From Acinetobacter rudis (GTDB taxonomy: Bacteria > Pseudomonadota > Gammaproteobacteria > Pseudomonadales > Moraxellaceae): a stretch of 64,000 bases of DNA. The position numbers and the translations under genes were made by a program. The stretch is from NCBI RefSeq assembly GCF_000829675.1, contig NZ_BBRX01000022.1, positions 1 to 64,000 of the forward strand, written 5' to 3'. The notes below the pieces were generated by a model. That model did not search any database, was not told the DNA's origin, and saw nothing but the letters and a program-made list of their open reading frames with translations. Each line of letters begins with the position of its first letter. The stretch's first letter is position 1. Below, piece after piece: positions 19,868-28,632 of this stretch.

Positions 19868-19924
19868 ACTGCTACACCATGTCTATCTTTGTTGTTTGCC
19901 ACACGCCAAGTGTAGCCCAGTACA

Positions 19925-20848
19925 TCAGTCTTCTACAGAATATAAACCAGTAGATAAATAACGATCACCACGGTCACAAACAATACAAGCAATCACAGCA
20001 CCAGGGTTTTGCTCTGCGAGCAAGATCGATGCCCATACTGCACCACCTGATGAAGTTCCAGCGAAAATACCTTCTTCACGGGCCATCTTACGCATGGTTT
20101 TTTCAGCTTCAATTTGCGGAATATCGATAATCTGATCAACACGACTACGATCAAAGATACTCGGTAAATATGCCTCAGGCCAACGACGAATACCGGCAAT
20201 ACTTGAGCCATCCTCAGGCTGTAAACCCACCACTTGAATGTCAGGGTTTTGTTCTTTGAGGTATTTTGAAACCCCCATAATCGTACCCGTAGTTCCCATA
20301 GAGCTAACAAAGTGGGTGATTTTCCCAGCTGTTTGTTGCCAAATTTCTGGACCAGTCGTTAAATAGTGTGCTTGTACATTGTCTGGATTACCAAACTGGT
20401 TCAACACCAAACCTTGACCTTGTTGTTGCATCTCTAGAGCCAAATCACGAGCACCTTCCATGCCTTGCTGTTTGGTCACTTCGATCAACTCAGCCCCATA
20501 AGCACGCATCGCGTCCTTACGTTCCTGACTCATGTTGTCTGGCATAATCAATTTAATTTTATAGCCACGCATGGCGGCAACCATTGCCAAAGCAATACCT
20601 GTATTACCGCTCGTCGCCTCAATGAGTGTATCACCTGGACGAATCTCACCACGCCTTTCTGCTTGCATAATCATGTTATAAGCTGGACGGTCTTTTACCG
20701 AACCAGCAGGATTATTACCCTCTAGTTTAGCCAATACAGTGGCTTGAGTATGACTTGCCATACGTTGTAGACGGACTAAAGGAGTATTACCGACAAAATG
20801 ATCAAGTGTAAATTCGTCAGCAGAAAAATCAGATTGAGAATAAAGCAT
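19925..20848 (-). CDS. cysM: Cysteine synthase B
   Basis: The 307-residue PLP enzyme of fold type II makes cysteine (or sulfocysteine) from O-acetylserine and sulfide or thiosulfate. The PLP lysine is K52 in NNPAGSVKDRPA. EATSGNTGIALAMVAA and the phosphate-binding GTTGTIMG loop follow. The N-terminus (TLDHFVGNTPLVRLQRM) and length match CysM rather than CysK. It is divergent from the sensor kinase at 20989, with about 140 bases between them. Confidence 0.94.
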   Translation of the reverse strand: MLYSQSDFSADEFTLDHFVGNTPLVRLQRMASHTQATVLAKLEGNNPAGSVKDRPAYNMIMQAERRGEIRPGDTLIEATSGNTGIALAMVAAMRGYKIKLIMPDNMSQERKDAMRAYGAELIEVTKQQGMEGARDLALEMQQQGQGLVLNQFGNPDNVQAHYLTTGPEIWQQTAGKITHFVSSMGTTGTIMGVSKYLKEQNPDIQVVGLQPEDGSSIAGIRRWPEAYLPSIFDRSRVDQIIDIPQIEAEKTMRKMAREEGIFAGTSSGGAVWASILLAEQNPGAVIACIVCDRGDRYLSTGLYSVED

Positions 20849-20988
20849 GGGTTAAACCTATAACGCGCTGGCGGCTATTGTATGAAATATTGCCCCCCAC
20901 TGCACCCATTTCCATAGCTTTTTCATCAATATGCTTAAACTGCCGCCATTTATGTCAAAGCATGCTAATATTCGTTGCAAGGGAAAAA

Positions 20989-23826
20989 GTGACTCAAGTC
21001 ATGCAGAACATCAACAAAACACTGTACAAACGCTTAAAACTCAACCATGCCTACGGACAACTTATCGCACTGATTTTTGTGCCGATTATGGTGTTGGCCT
21101 GTGTCGGTGCATTGCTGGTACTTCACGAAACTTCGCACTCTGCAAAAGCACAACAACAATATGCAGCTGTTGCCATTTTAAGTCGCTACCAACACATCGC
21201 TGAAGTCTTATTGCAACAACAATTTGTAGAAAACACTATTCTCAGCCAACAAGTAACAAAAAACTCATTACAAAACATGTTGCAAGAAAAGTCTCTGGTT
21301 AGTGTTGCGATTATCGATTCCAACAATCAAAACCTGAGCAATATTGGTTTTCGCAAAGCAGATCAGTGGCCCAAGATCCCCACCAACATTGAAAGTTTTG
21401 GCCCAATCAGTGATCAAGGCAATTCCATTTATGGCATTGAACTCAAAGTGCCTCAAGCGCCTCGCCATCTATGGTTAGTCATTGAGTTAGACAACCAACC
21501 GTTACAGCTTTCACGTTACCGTGTCTTCATTGTTCTCATTACAACGGGGCTACTGACCCTATTGCTCTTGGTGCTATGTTTAAATTTCTATTCGCGTCGT
21601 TGGATCGCACCGATGTATGAAATTCGCATGCAACTGCAGCGCCTAAGTGCCGACACACTTGACCAGCATGTATTGGTCAACAGTACAGGTGAACTGCGCT
21701 TGCTGCAACGCGATATTGCCAATGTGGTCAAACGCCTGCATTTTAGTTTCCTTGAACTCAAAGAACATACTGAACAAACCGAAGACGATTTACGCCGCAC
21801 CCTTGACACGCTTGAAGTGCAAAACATTACTTATAAACAAGCACGTGACCAAGCGATTTCATCGAACCAAGCCAAATCGGTCTTTTTGGCCAATATCAGT
21901 CACGAATTACGTACACCGCTGAACAGTATTGATGGCTTTATCCATCTAATGTTGCGACAAGACAATTTAACCCACGACCAAAGCTTATATTTACAAACGA
22001 TTCGCAAATCGTCAGCTCACCTTTTGGCACTCATCAATGATGTTCTCGATTTTTCCAAAATTGATGCAGGTAAGCTTGAACTAGAAACCGCACCTTTTGA
22101 TTTAGAAGAAGCTGTTTTTGATGTGATGGATATGCTGTCACCACTGGCTGCTCAAAAACAAATTGATATGGCCTTTTACTATGCTGACAATGTGCCACGA
22201 CATGTGATTGGTGATGCGTTACGTGTTAAGCAGATTTTGACCAACCTAATTTCTAATGCGATCAAGTTTACTCCAGATGGTGAAATCATTGTTCGTGTTC
22301 GAGTTGAACAAGATCAGAAACAGCATTATTTACTGCACTTTAGCGTACAAGACAGTGGCATCGGTCTCAGTGGGACAGATCGTAAACGTCTATTTGAGTC
22401 CTTTTCTCAAGGTGATGCATCAGTCACTCGTCAGTTCGGTGGTACTGGGCTTGGTTTGGCCATTTCAAAACAACTGGTCAGTTTAATGCAAGGTCAAATT
22501 GGTTTTGAAGATAACCAAGAACGAGCACCAACAGACAAAGGTTCAACATTCTGGTTCACTGCGAATTTTGAATGCCCTGCACATCATAGCTTAGAACATC
22601 CAGCATTCCCTGAGATGCATGTTGTGTCCTATGTTGCACACCCTGCGACGGCAACGGTGTTACGTCATTATTTAGAAAACTATCAAGTTCAACATACAGA
22701 GACGCTGTCCATCTTAGACTTGTTCAGCAGATTAAATGGACTGAAAAATACTTCGGACAATACTTGGCTGATTGTAGACCATAGTGGTGACACGGAAGCC
22801 ATGTTAAAAGAGATTCGTGGTCGTTACCAAGGTAACTTAGCTGTGTATGGCTACCAAATGATGCTTGATCCGAATATGCTGCATCAATTTAAAGCCCGTG
22901 CACTTTATCAACCAATTAGTCGTACTGCACTGGTTAATTTGCTCGAAAATAAACCCCTATTTGAAGCAGAGTCGCACACCAAGTTTGAAGGCTGTGGTTT
23001 ACAGGTGTTAATTGTTGATGACCATCTACCTAACTTGATTGTTCTTGAAGCACTTTTAGGTGAGCTCAAGGTTGAAGCCATCAAAGCAATGAGTGGTCAA
23101 GAAGCCTTACAAATTATTCAACAACGTATTGAACAAGGAATTAGTCCATTTGATTTGATTTTCATGGATATTCAAATGCCTGTGATGTCTGGTATTGACA
23201 CCACACGTGCCATTCGATCACTTGAATCGACTTTGGATGGTATGCGTATGCCAATTATCGCTTTAACCGCGCATGCACTTGCTGATGAAAAACAAAAACT
23301 ACTTAAGGTGGGTATGGATGACTATGTCACTAAGCCAATTCAGATTGAACAGATCATTCAAATTCTGACGCAATGGACCAGTGATAAATTTGCGTCATCT
23401 ACCTCCTCAGTAAGTAAAAATGAAAAGACTGTATTTATTGAAAGTGTGGATCCGCAGATTTTAGATTGGAAAATGAGTTTACAGTTGGCTGCCAATAAAG
23501 AGGAGCTGGCACAAGACTTACTCAAAATGCTGGTAAAAAGCTTTCCAAATGAACTTGCTGAAATGCAACAATTAGTTGAACTCGAAGACTTCCCACAACT
23601 TGAGCATGTATTACATCGACTCTATGGTGCAACACGTTATGTCGGCACGCCACGCTTACAGAATATTAGTGGGCAATTTGAACAATTCGTTTCGACCTTA
23701 CGTAAAGAACGACGCAAAGCAGATGAACAGTTTATCCAAGAGGTGCTACGTCGTTTAACTGAACTTGAACATGCAATAGATGATGTAACAGCAGCGGCAA
23801 AGAAAATGTTAAACCTAGATGAATGA
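20989..23826 (+). CDS. gacS: Hybrid sensor histidine kinase GacS/BarA
   Basis: The 945-residue protein has two membrane helices flanking a periplasmic segment (first near residues 22-44, second near 175-198) and a HAMP region. A HisKA domain with His305 (ISHELRTPLNS), an HATPase (NLISNAIKF, DSGIGLS, GTGLGLAIS), a receiver with Asp727 (FMDIQMPVMSG) and Lys in DDYVTKPI, and a C-terminal HPt with His876 follow. This tripartite layout is GacS/BarA, which signals to GacA/UvrY and Rsm/Csr small RNAs. GTG at 20989 is chosen because AAGGGA lies five bases upstream; ATG at 21001 is the alternative. Confidence 0.93.
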   Translation: MTQVMQNINKTLYKRLKLNHAYGQLIALIFVPIMVLACVGALLVLHETSHSAKAQQQYAAVAILSRYQHIAEVLLQQQFVENTILSQQVTKNSLQNMLQEKSLVSVAIIDSNNQNLSNIGFRKADQWPKIPTNIESFGPISDQGNSIYGIELKVPQAPRHLWLVIELDNQPLQLSRYRVFIVLITTGLLTLLLLVLCLNFYSRRWIAPMYEIRMQLQRLSADTLDQHVLVNSTGELRLLQRDIANVVKRLHFSFLELKEHTEQTEDDLRRTLDTLEVQNITYKQARDQAISSNQAKSVFLANISHELRTPLNSIDGFIHLMLRQDNLTHDQSLYLQTIRKSSAHLLALINDVLDFSKIDAGKLELETAPFDLEEAVFDVMDMLSPLAAQKQIDMAFYYADNVPRHVIGDALRVKQILTNLISNAIKFTPDGEIIVRVRVEQDQKQHYLLHFSVQDSGIGLSGTDRKRLFESFSQGDASVTRQFGGTGLGLAISKQLVSLMQGQIGFEDNQERAPTDKGSTFWFTANFECPAHHSLEHPAFPEMHVVSYVAHPATATVLRHYLENYQVQHTETLSILDLFSRLNGLKNTSDNTWLIVDHSGDTEAMLKEIRGRYQGNLAVYGYQMMLDPNMLHQFKARALYQPISRTALVNLLENKPLFEAESHTKFEGCGLQVLIVDDHLPNLIVLEALLGELKVEAIKAMSGQEALQIIQQRIEQGISPFDLIFMDIQMPVMSGIDTTRAIRSLESTLDGMRMPIIALTAHALADEKQKLLKVGMDDYVTKPIQIEQIIQILTQWTSDKFASSTSSVSKNEKTVFIESVDPQILDWKMSLQLAANKEELAQDLLKMLVKSFPNELAEMQQLVELEDFPQLEHVLHRLYGATRYVGTPRLQNISGQFEQFVSTLRKERRKADEQFIQEVLRRLTELEHAIDDVTAAAKKMLNLDE

Positions 23827-23838
23827 ACTCAAACCATG

Positions 23839-23859
23839 CTGCTTGCGAAAAGCAAGCAG
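23839..23859. other. Hairpin downstream of gacS
   Basis: The eight-base stem CTGCTTGC / GCAAGCAG has a GAAAA loop 13 bases past the stop codon. There is no T run, so it may be an mRNA 3' stabiliser or a Rho-linked end rather than an intrinsic terminator. Confidence 0.5.
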
Positions 23860-23931
23860 TGTAGTGTGACTGTACTGTCATGTTGAGTCTAAAGCCACAT
23901 GCTATGCTGCAAAACAAAATAACTCGAGACA

Positions 23932-24726
23932 ATGATCATGGCACTAATACAATTTGAAAAAGATAACGGTCTAGCAATCGTGCGTTTAAACCGTCCAGAA
24001 AAGCGCAATGCAATGAGTTTTGCCCTACTGCAAGAGCTCATTCATGTTGCACAAAAAATCAAGAAAGATCGCTCAATTCGATGTGTGATCTTAACGGGTG
24101 AGGCGCAGGTCTTTAGTGCAGGAATCGATTTAAAAGACTTAAATGATCCTAAAAATATGGCATACGCAGCTTGGGAACTGATCAAACCGGGTCAAAGCCT
24201 ATTTCAAAAAGCTTTTTTAATTTGGCAAGAGCTTCCTGTTCCTGTGATCGCAGCTATAGAGGGATTTTGCTTTGGTGCTGGCATGCAACTCGCATTGGCC
24301 GCAGACATACGCATTGCTCACCCTAAAACACAAATGTCGATTATGGAAAGCCGCTGGGGCTTAGTCCCTGATATGGGGTTATCACAATCACTAAAAGGAC
24401 TCATCCCGATTGATTTAGCTAAAGAGTTAACGCTCACCGCACGTGTTTTCGATGCAACTTATGCACATCAAATTGGCCTCGTCACCCATGTGGACGAACA
24501 GCCACTTGATAAAGCCATCAGTCTAGCTCAAGAGATGCAGCAGCGCTCACCAGATGCTTTACTAGCAGTCAAACGTGTACTGGATGCAATGCAACACCAA
24601 CCAAGCAAATCATTACGCTTAGAAAAAATCTGGCAGCTCAAATTACTTTTAGGCAAAAATAGTAAGCTCGCACGTCGTAAGGACAAAGCGCCTACAACAG
24701 AATTTTTATCACGACAGTTTAAGTAG
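23932..24726 (+). CDS. Enoyl-CoA hydratase/isomerase (crotonase) family protein
   Basis: The 264-residue crotonase-fold protein has VRLNRPEKRNAMSF at the N-terminus, the oxyanion-hole segment VFSAGIDLKDL near residue 62 and IEGFCFGAGMQLALAADIRIA near 110. ESRWGLVPDMGLSQSL follows, where the aspartate replaces the more usual glycine-rich region. This resembles Delta3,5-Delta2,4-dienoyl-CoA isomerase-like or general enoyl-CoA hydratases; the substrate cannot be fixed. A second in-frame ATG lies two codons in. Confidence 0.85.
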   Translation: MIMALIQFEKDNGLAIVRLNRPEKRNAMSFALLQELIHVAQKIKKDRSIRCVILTGEAQVFSAGIDLKDLNDPKNMAYAAWELIKPGQSLFQKAFLIWQELPVPVIAAIEGFCFGAGMQLALAADIRIAHPKTQMSIMESRWGLVPDMGLSQSLKGLIPIDLAKELTLTARVFDATYAHQIGLVTHVDEQPLDKAISLAQEMQQRSPDALLAVKRVLDAMQHQPSKSLRLEKIWQLKLLLGKNSKLARRKDKAPTTEFLSRQFK

Positions 24727-24771
24727 CCTATTTCAACATACGCTGCTAACACATGTAATTGAAGGAACAAT

Positions 24772-25650
24772 ATGTCAAATCAACAGCACACAAAAATTGC
24801 CTTTTTAGGAATGGGGCTCATGGGTAGCCGTATGGCAACACGCTTACTCAATGCTGGCTTTGAAGTCGCGGTTTGGAACCGTACTGCAACAGCCTGCCAA
24901 GCGTTACTGGACTTAGGCGCCACCCCCTTAGCATTAGAAAAAATTGCACAATATCCCTTAATCTTAACCTGCCTCTCCGATGACGCAGCAGTACAACAGG
25001 TTTATGCGCAGTTTTCTCCATACCTAAAAGCACAGCAAGTGATTATTGATTTTTCAAGCCTTTCAGTACATTGCACACAGCAGTTGGCCACACAGGCTGC
25101 ATCTGCCCAAGTCACATGGATTGACTCTCCAGTCTCAGGTGGCGTAATTGGCGCAGAACAAGGTAGCCTTGTGGTCTTTGCTGGTGGAGATGCCGATCAG
25201 ATTAAACAACTGGATTATCTCTACCGCCATATTTCTCAACGCGTTACATGCATGGGAGCTGTTGGAACAGGACAAGCCACTAAAATCTGTAATCAACTCA
25301 TCGTAGCAGCCAATAGTGCTTTGATTGCAGAGGCAACAGCACTTGCAAATCAAGCAGGCGTAGACACAACTTTACTCGCTCCTGCTTTAGCAGGTGGATT
25401 TGCAGACTCAAAGCCTTTTCAGATCTTAAGTCCTCGTATGGCCACACACCAATTTGAACCAGTGCAGTGGAAAGTAAAAACCTTAGCCAAAGATCTCAAC
25501 AATGCAGTACAACTTGCCAAAGACTGTAATTTAAAGCTTCCTGTAGCCACTCAAGCCTTAGATCAACTTAATCAACACCAATCTAAAGGTTTTGCAGAAG
25601 CTGATTTATCTAGCTTAATACGCCAGCTCGAACAAGCTAAATCTGTTTAA
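24772..25650 (+). CDS. NAD(P)-dependent beta-hydroxyacid dehydrogenase
   Basis: The 292-residue protein has the Rossmann motif FLGMGLMGSRMA at the N-terminus, the substrate motif DSPVSGGVIGAEQG near residue 120, the catalytic-lysine block GTGQATKICNQ near 165 and KDLNNA near 242. This is the family of 3-hydroxyisobutyrate and tartronate-semialdehyde (GlxR/GarR) dehydrogenases. The next gene looks like a hydroxypyruvate isomerase, which favours a tartronate-semialdehyde role, but no glyoxylate carboligase is nearby. GAAGGAA precedes the ATG. Confidence 0.85.
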   Translation: MSNQQHTKIAFLGMGLMGSRMATRLLNAGFEVAVWNRTATACQALLDLGATPLALEKIAQYPLILTCLSDDAAVQQVYAQFSPYLKAQQVIIDFSSLSVHCTQQLATQAASAQVTWIDSPVSGGVIGAEQGSLVVFAGGDADQIKQLDYLYRHISQRVTCMGAVGTGQATKICNQLIVAANSALIAEATALANQAGVDTTLLAPALAGGFADSKPFQILSPRMATHQFEPVQWKVKTLAKDLNNAVQLAKDCNLKLPVATQALDQLNQHQSKGFAEADLSSLIRQLEQAKSV

Positions 25651-25741
25651 AATAAAACATCTCAGCGCTTTGAATACACTGCGCTGAAATCTATTAATGT
25701 CCTCTTAAAACACAGAAAATACTGCATGGATGCCTGCCCAC

Positions 25742-26518
25742 ATGAAGCTTGCTGCTAACCTTTCGACTTTATTTACAGAAGTCCCACTCCTTGAACGTTT
25801 TGCCTTGGCTGCTGCCCAAGGTTTTAAACATGTTGAAATCCAATTTCCATATGAACTCAGCATCAAAGATCTTCAACAGCAGCTTGAGCAACATCAGCTC
25901 AGTCTATGTTTAATTAATGTGCCTGCAGGTGATCTTATGCAAGGCGGTCATGGTCTAGCTGCGATCCCCGGATGTGAGGTGCTATTTCAACAGGCAGTTG
26001 AACTTGCCATCGAATATGCGACAGCACTGCATGTTCCCCGGGTCAACGTTTTAGCTGGTCGCCAACCCTCAGACTGTTCACATGCAGCATGTATCCAAAC
26101 GCTCACAGACAACCTGATTTGGGCCTGTCCTCGCTTTGCAGAACACAAGATTCAAGTGCTTGTCGAGATGATCAATGGTATAAATATGCCAAACTTTATC
26201 ATTCAAAACATGCAGCAAGGTGTGGACTTACTAACCCAAGTCAATCAAGCCAACTTAAAACTTCAATACGATTGCTATCATATGGCGATGATGGGTGAAG
26301 ATATTGTGCAGTGCTTTATGCAAAATATTGAACATATTGCACATATCCAATTTGCTGACTACCCCGGTCGTCATGAGCCTGATAGCGCAACGCTAGCATT
26401 TACCGATTTCTTCCACAGTATCCAGCAAAGCCAGTATGAAGGGTTTGTTGCAGCCGAATATATTCCAACACAGCATACCCTTGATTCTCTAGCATGGAAA
26501 AATAAGTATTTTGGATAG
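25742..26518 (+). CDS. Hydroxypyruvate isomerase-like TIM-barrel protein
   Basis: The 258-residue protein has the xylose-isomerase-like TIM barrel of the Hyi family: MKLAANLSTLFTEVPLLERF at the N-terminus, KIQVLVEMINGINMP near 140-155 (glutamate metal ligand), LQYDCYHMAMMGED near 180 and HIQFADYPGRHEPDSA near 205. Hyi interconverts hydroxypyruvate and tartronate semialdehyde. An ATG four codons earlier (25730) is possible; the chosen one matches the family start. There is no clear ribosome binding site for either. It lies 91 bases after the dehydrogenase gene. Confidence 0.85.
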   Translation: MKLAANLSTLFTEVPLLERFALAAAQGFKHVEIQFPYELSIKDLQQQLEQHQLSLCLINVPAGDLMQGGHGLAAIPGCEVLFQQAVELAIEYATALHVPRVNVLAGRQPSDCSHAACIQTLTDNLIWACPRFAEHKIQVLVEMINGINMPNFIIQNMQQGVDLLTQVNQANLKLQYDCYHMAMMGEDIVQCFMQNIEHIAHIQFADYPGRHEPDSATLAFTDFFHSIQQSQYEGFVAAEYIPTQHTLDSLAWKNKYFG

Positions 26519-26643
26519 CAGGTAATATTCATGTTGAGTCAATCCAGCTTAAATTACGGATGGACTCGACAGGATTGAATTGAAATTTGACCGCAAAAGC
26601 GTTATATTCACCAATGAGTAATTTTCAGGAAAATATACTTCAA

Positions 26644-27045
26644 ATGAATTTAGAACCATCGCCCAGCACTTCTAATTCTTCTCAAGCACTAAACACAGCA
26701 CAATCTCAAGACGTTCAAGCATGTCTAAGCGTTGTCAATGAAGCTTTGCAAGACGTCAAAGCAAAAGACATCGTTGAAATGGACATTAGCAGCATTAGTA
26801 ATGTTGCAGACGCGATTGTGATTGCAAGCGGTACATCTACCCGTCATGTTAAAGCGCTTGCAGATAATGTTGCTGACGAAGCACGTAAAGCTGGTTTCCG
26901 CCCAATTGGGATTGAAGGTGAACGTGATGCTGAATGGATCCTGATCGATCTAGGCTTTGTTGTCGTTCATGTTATGCTGCCTACAGCACGCAAATTCTAC
27001 GACTTAGAAAGCCTATGGCGCAGTGGCGCTGAATCAGTAGCGTAA
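26644..27045 (+). CDS. rsfS: Ribosome silencing factor RsfS
   Basis: The 133-residue protein ends with the RsfS domain: DVKAKDIVEMDISS, ADAIVIASGTSTRHVKALAD and EGERDAEWILIDLGFVVVHVM, then KFYDLESLW. RsfS binds L14 and blocks 30S-50S joining in starvation. The protein has about 25 extra Ser/Gln-rich residues before the domain. ATG at 26614 and TTG at 26587 are in frame; 26644 has AGGA upstream. It is not next to nadD or rlmH, its usual partners. Confidence 0.92.
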   Translation: MNLEPSPSTSNSSQALNTAQSQDVQACLSVVNEALQDVKAKDIVEMDISSISNVADAIVIASGTSTRHVKALADNVADEARKAGFRPIGIEGERDAEWILIDLGFVVVHVMLPTARKFYDLESLWRSGAESVA

Positions 27046-27054
27046 AAGAATATC

Positions 27055-27084
27055 GCATCAGTTGTTCACGATAACAACTGATGC
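27055..27084. terminator. Hairpin between rsfS and the amt gene
   Basis: A perfect 12-base inverted repeat GCATCAGTTGTT / AACAACTGATGC has a six-base loop. It lies between convergent genes and lacks a long T run, so it may act as a weak two-way terminator. Confidence 0.6.
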
Positions 27085-27115
27085 ACACCCTTCACCCAAT
27101 CTTACGTTTAATCGC

Positions 27116-28363
27116 CTAAGACTCTGACACTGGCGTTAACTTTTCTTTTTTAAATTTCTTACGATACCAAGTCAATATACTAAAAAGCAGCCAAGCTGCT
27201 GAAAAACTCCAGATAAAATTAACAACCACACCAAGCAACTGTACCCACAAACTAATATTACCACTCACTAAAATGACTGGGTGATTTGAAAACACTACTG
27301 CCAATGTTCCCCATACCCCACATACACCATGAATAACCAAAACATCTGCAATATTTTTTGCTGCAATTTTCTCTCGTATTAAATTGGGTAACCAGAACAC
27401 CAGCGCCCCTGCAACCATGCCAATTCCCATAGCACTGATCGCAGAAACTAAACCACAACTGGCGGTAATGGCAACCAAACCACCCAATGCAGCCTTAATC
27501 AACTGCTCAAAAGATATGCTTCGAGCAAAAAGTAGCCCCAAGGCTTTGATTGACAGCATTGCACCAATAATCGTGGTCAGGGTATTCACCACAATCACTT
27601 GAATATTGACAGGTATCGTAGAGATATAACTTGCGTTTAAACCAGACCATGCCAACCACAAGATAAATGCACCCAAGGCCATTGCCAGCAAACGCCCATC
27701 ATCTGAACCTAAATCACGGCGCTGCATCTGGTCTTGTTGATCTTTTCCAAAAACCCAATATCCAGCCAAAGTAATCCAAGCTGCAGTGGAGTGAACAATC
27801 GTTGCACCTGCAAAATCAATAAAACCAAGATGCTGTAAAAAACCTTCATTTTCTGAAAAGCCACCAGAAATCAATTGGCTATTGATCGAAAATACAATTG
27901 AGCTAAGTGCTAGAGCGATCCACCAATACTGCCAAATCGAAATATTTTTGGGCATAATTCGACTCACCACCATATTGATGGTCGTCGCCATTAACATATA
28001 AAAAAACAATAAGTTCCAATGCCAATCAAATGTAAGTAACTCCCAATACAGAGCAAACTCGATTTTGTTGGACATCATCCAATTGCTCAGCAACAAATAG
28101 ATGATACAGCCGAAGAACGCGGCAAGAAAATTAATCGCATAAACCAAACCGACACGAGTTTCAGGATCATACCCCCCTTCCACCACGGCCAAACCCGATT
28201 GCATGAGCAACACAAACAAGCCACCCAAAAGCAACAAGAGATAGTGCGGTGCAAAATAAACATCCTGAATCAAAGGGAAAGCAGCTGCATGCGTTGAACA
28301 CGAAAAAATAGCTAACCAGATGATCGGAATATAACGGTATATCCCCATAAGTACACGATCCAT
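27116..28363 (-). CDS. amt: Ammonium transporter (Amt family)
   Basis: The 415-residue membrane protein has a signal-like N-terminus (IWLAIFSCSTHAAA) and about eleven hydrophobic helices. Family blocks are LFVLLMQSGLAVVEGG, HSTAAWITLAGYWVFG (with the first pore histidine region), ALGAFILWLAWSGLNAS and VHGVCGVWGTLAV (second pore histidine). Amt proteins conduct ammonia across the inner membrane. It stands alone with no glnK next to it, unlike the usual glnK-amtB pair, so PII control would have to come from elsewhere. Confidence 0.92.
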   Translation of the reverse strand: MDRVLMGIYRYIPIIWLAIFSCSTHAAAFPLIQDVYFAPHYLLLLLGGLFVLLMQSGLAVVEGGYDPETRVGLVYAINFLAAFFGCIIYLLLSNWMMSNKIEFALYWELLTFDWHWNLLFFYMLMATTINMVVSRIMPKNISIWQYWWIALALSSIVFSINSQLISGGFSENEGFLQHLGFIDFAGATIVHSTAAWITLAGYWVFGKDQQDQMQRRDLGSDDGRLLAMALGAFILWLAWSGLNASYISTIPVNIQVIVVNTLTTIIGAMLSIKALGLLFARSISFEQLIKAALGGLVAITASCGLVSAISAMGIGMVAGALVFWLPNLIREKIAAKNIADVLVIHGVCGVWGTLAVVFSNHPVILVSGNISLWVQLLGVVVNFIWSFSAAWLLFSILTWYRKKFKKEKLTPVSES

Positions 28364-28547
28364 CCAAAACCACTTAAAAATTATTTCTTCGTTATGTACA
28401 GCTCTAAAAATAAACGGACAAAAATAATTACTAAAAATTTATGAAATAACCATAAGTAAGTTTAAGAAAGTATTTATACTTATTCAACAACTGCCGTCAT
28501 TCAATTCAGAAAATAGCCCTAAAGCAATAAGTTAACAGCAAATAATA

Positions 28548-28587
28548 AGGCGAATGCAGCATTCTCTATGGAAGCTCACATTCGCCT
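28548..28587 (-). terminator. Probable terminator after pntB
   Basis: The nine-base inverted repeat AGGCGAATG / CATTCGCCT has a 22-base loop, itself able to fold. It ends about 46 bases past the pntB stop. The T content after it on the minus strand is modest. Confidence 0.55.
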
Positions 28588-28632
28588 AAACTTGACTAAG
28601 TTACTCATGCAACTCAGCTTTAGTAAATTGGA

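Noticed and set aside
20878..20988. N-terminal extension of the GacS/BarA kinase by 37 residues
   Set aside because: No ribosome binding site precedes 20878, and the extension is not membrane- or signal-like; GTG at 20989 has AAGGGA at proper distance.
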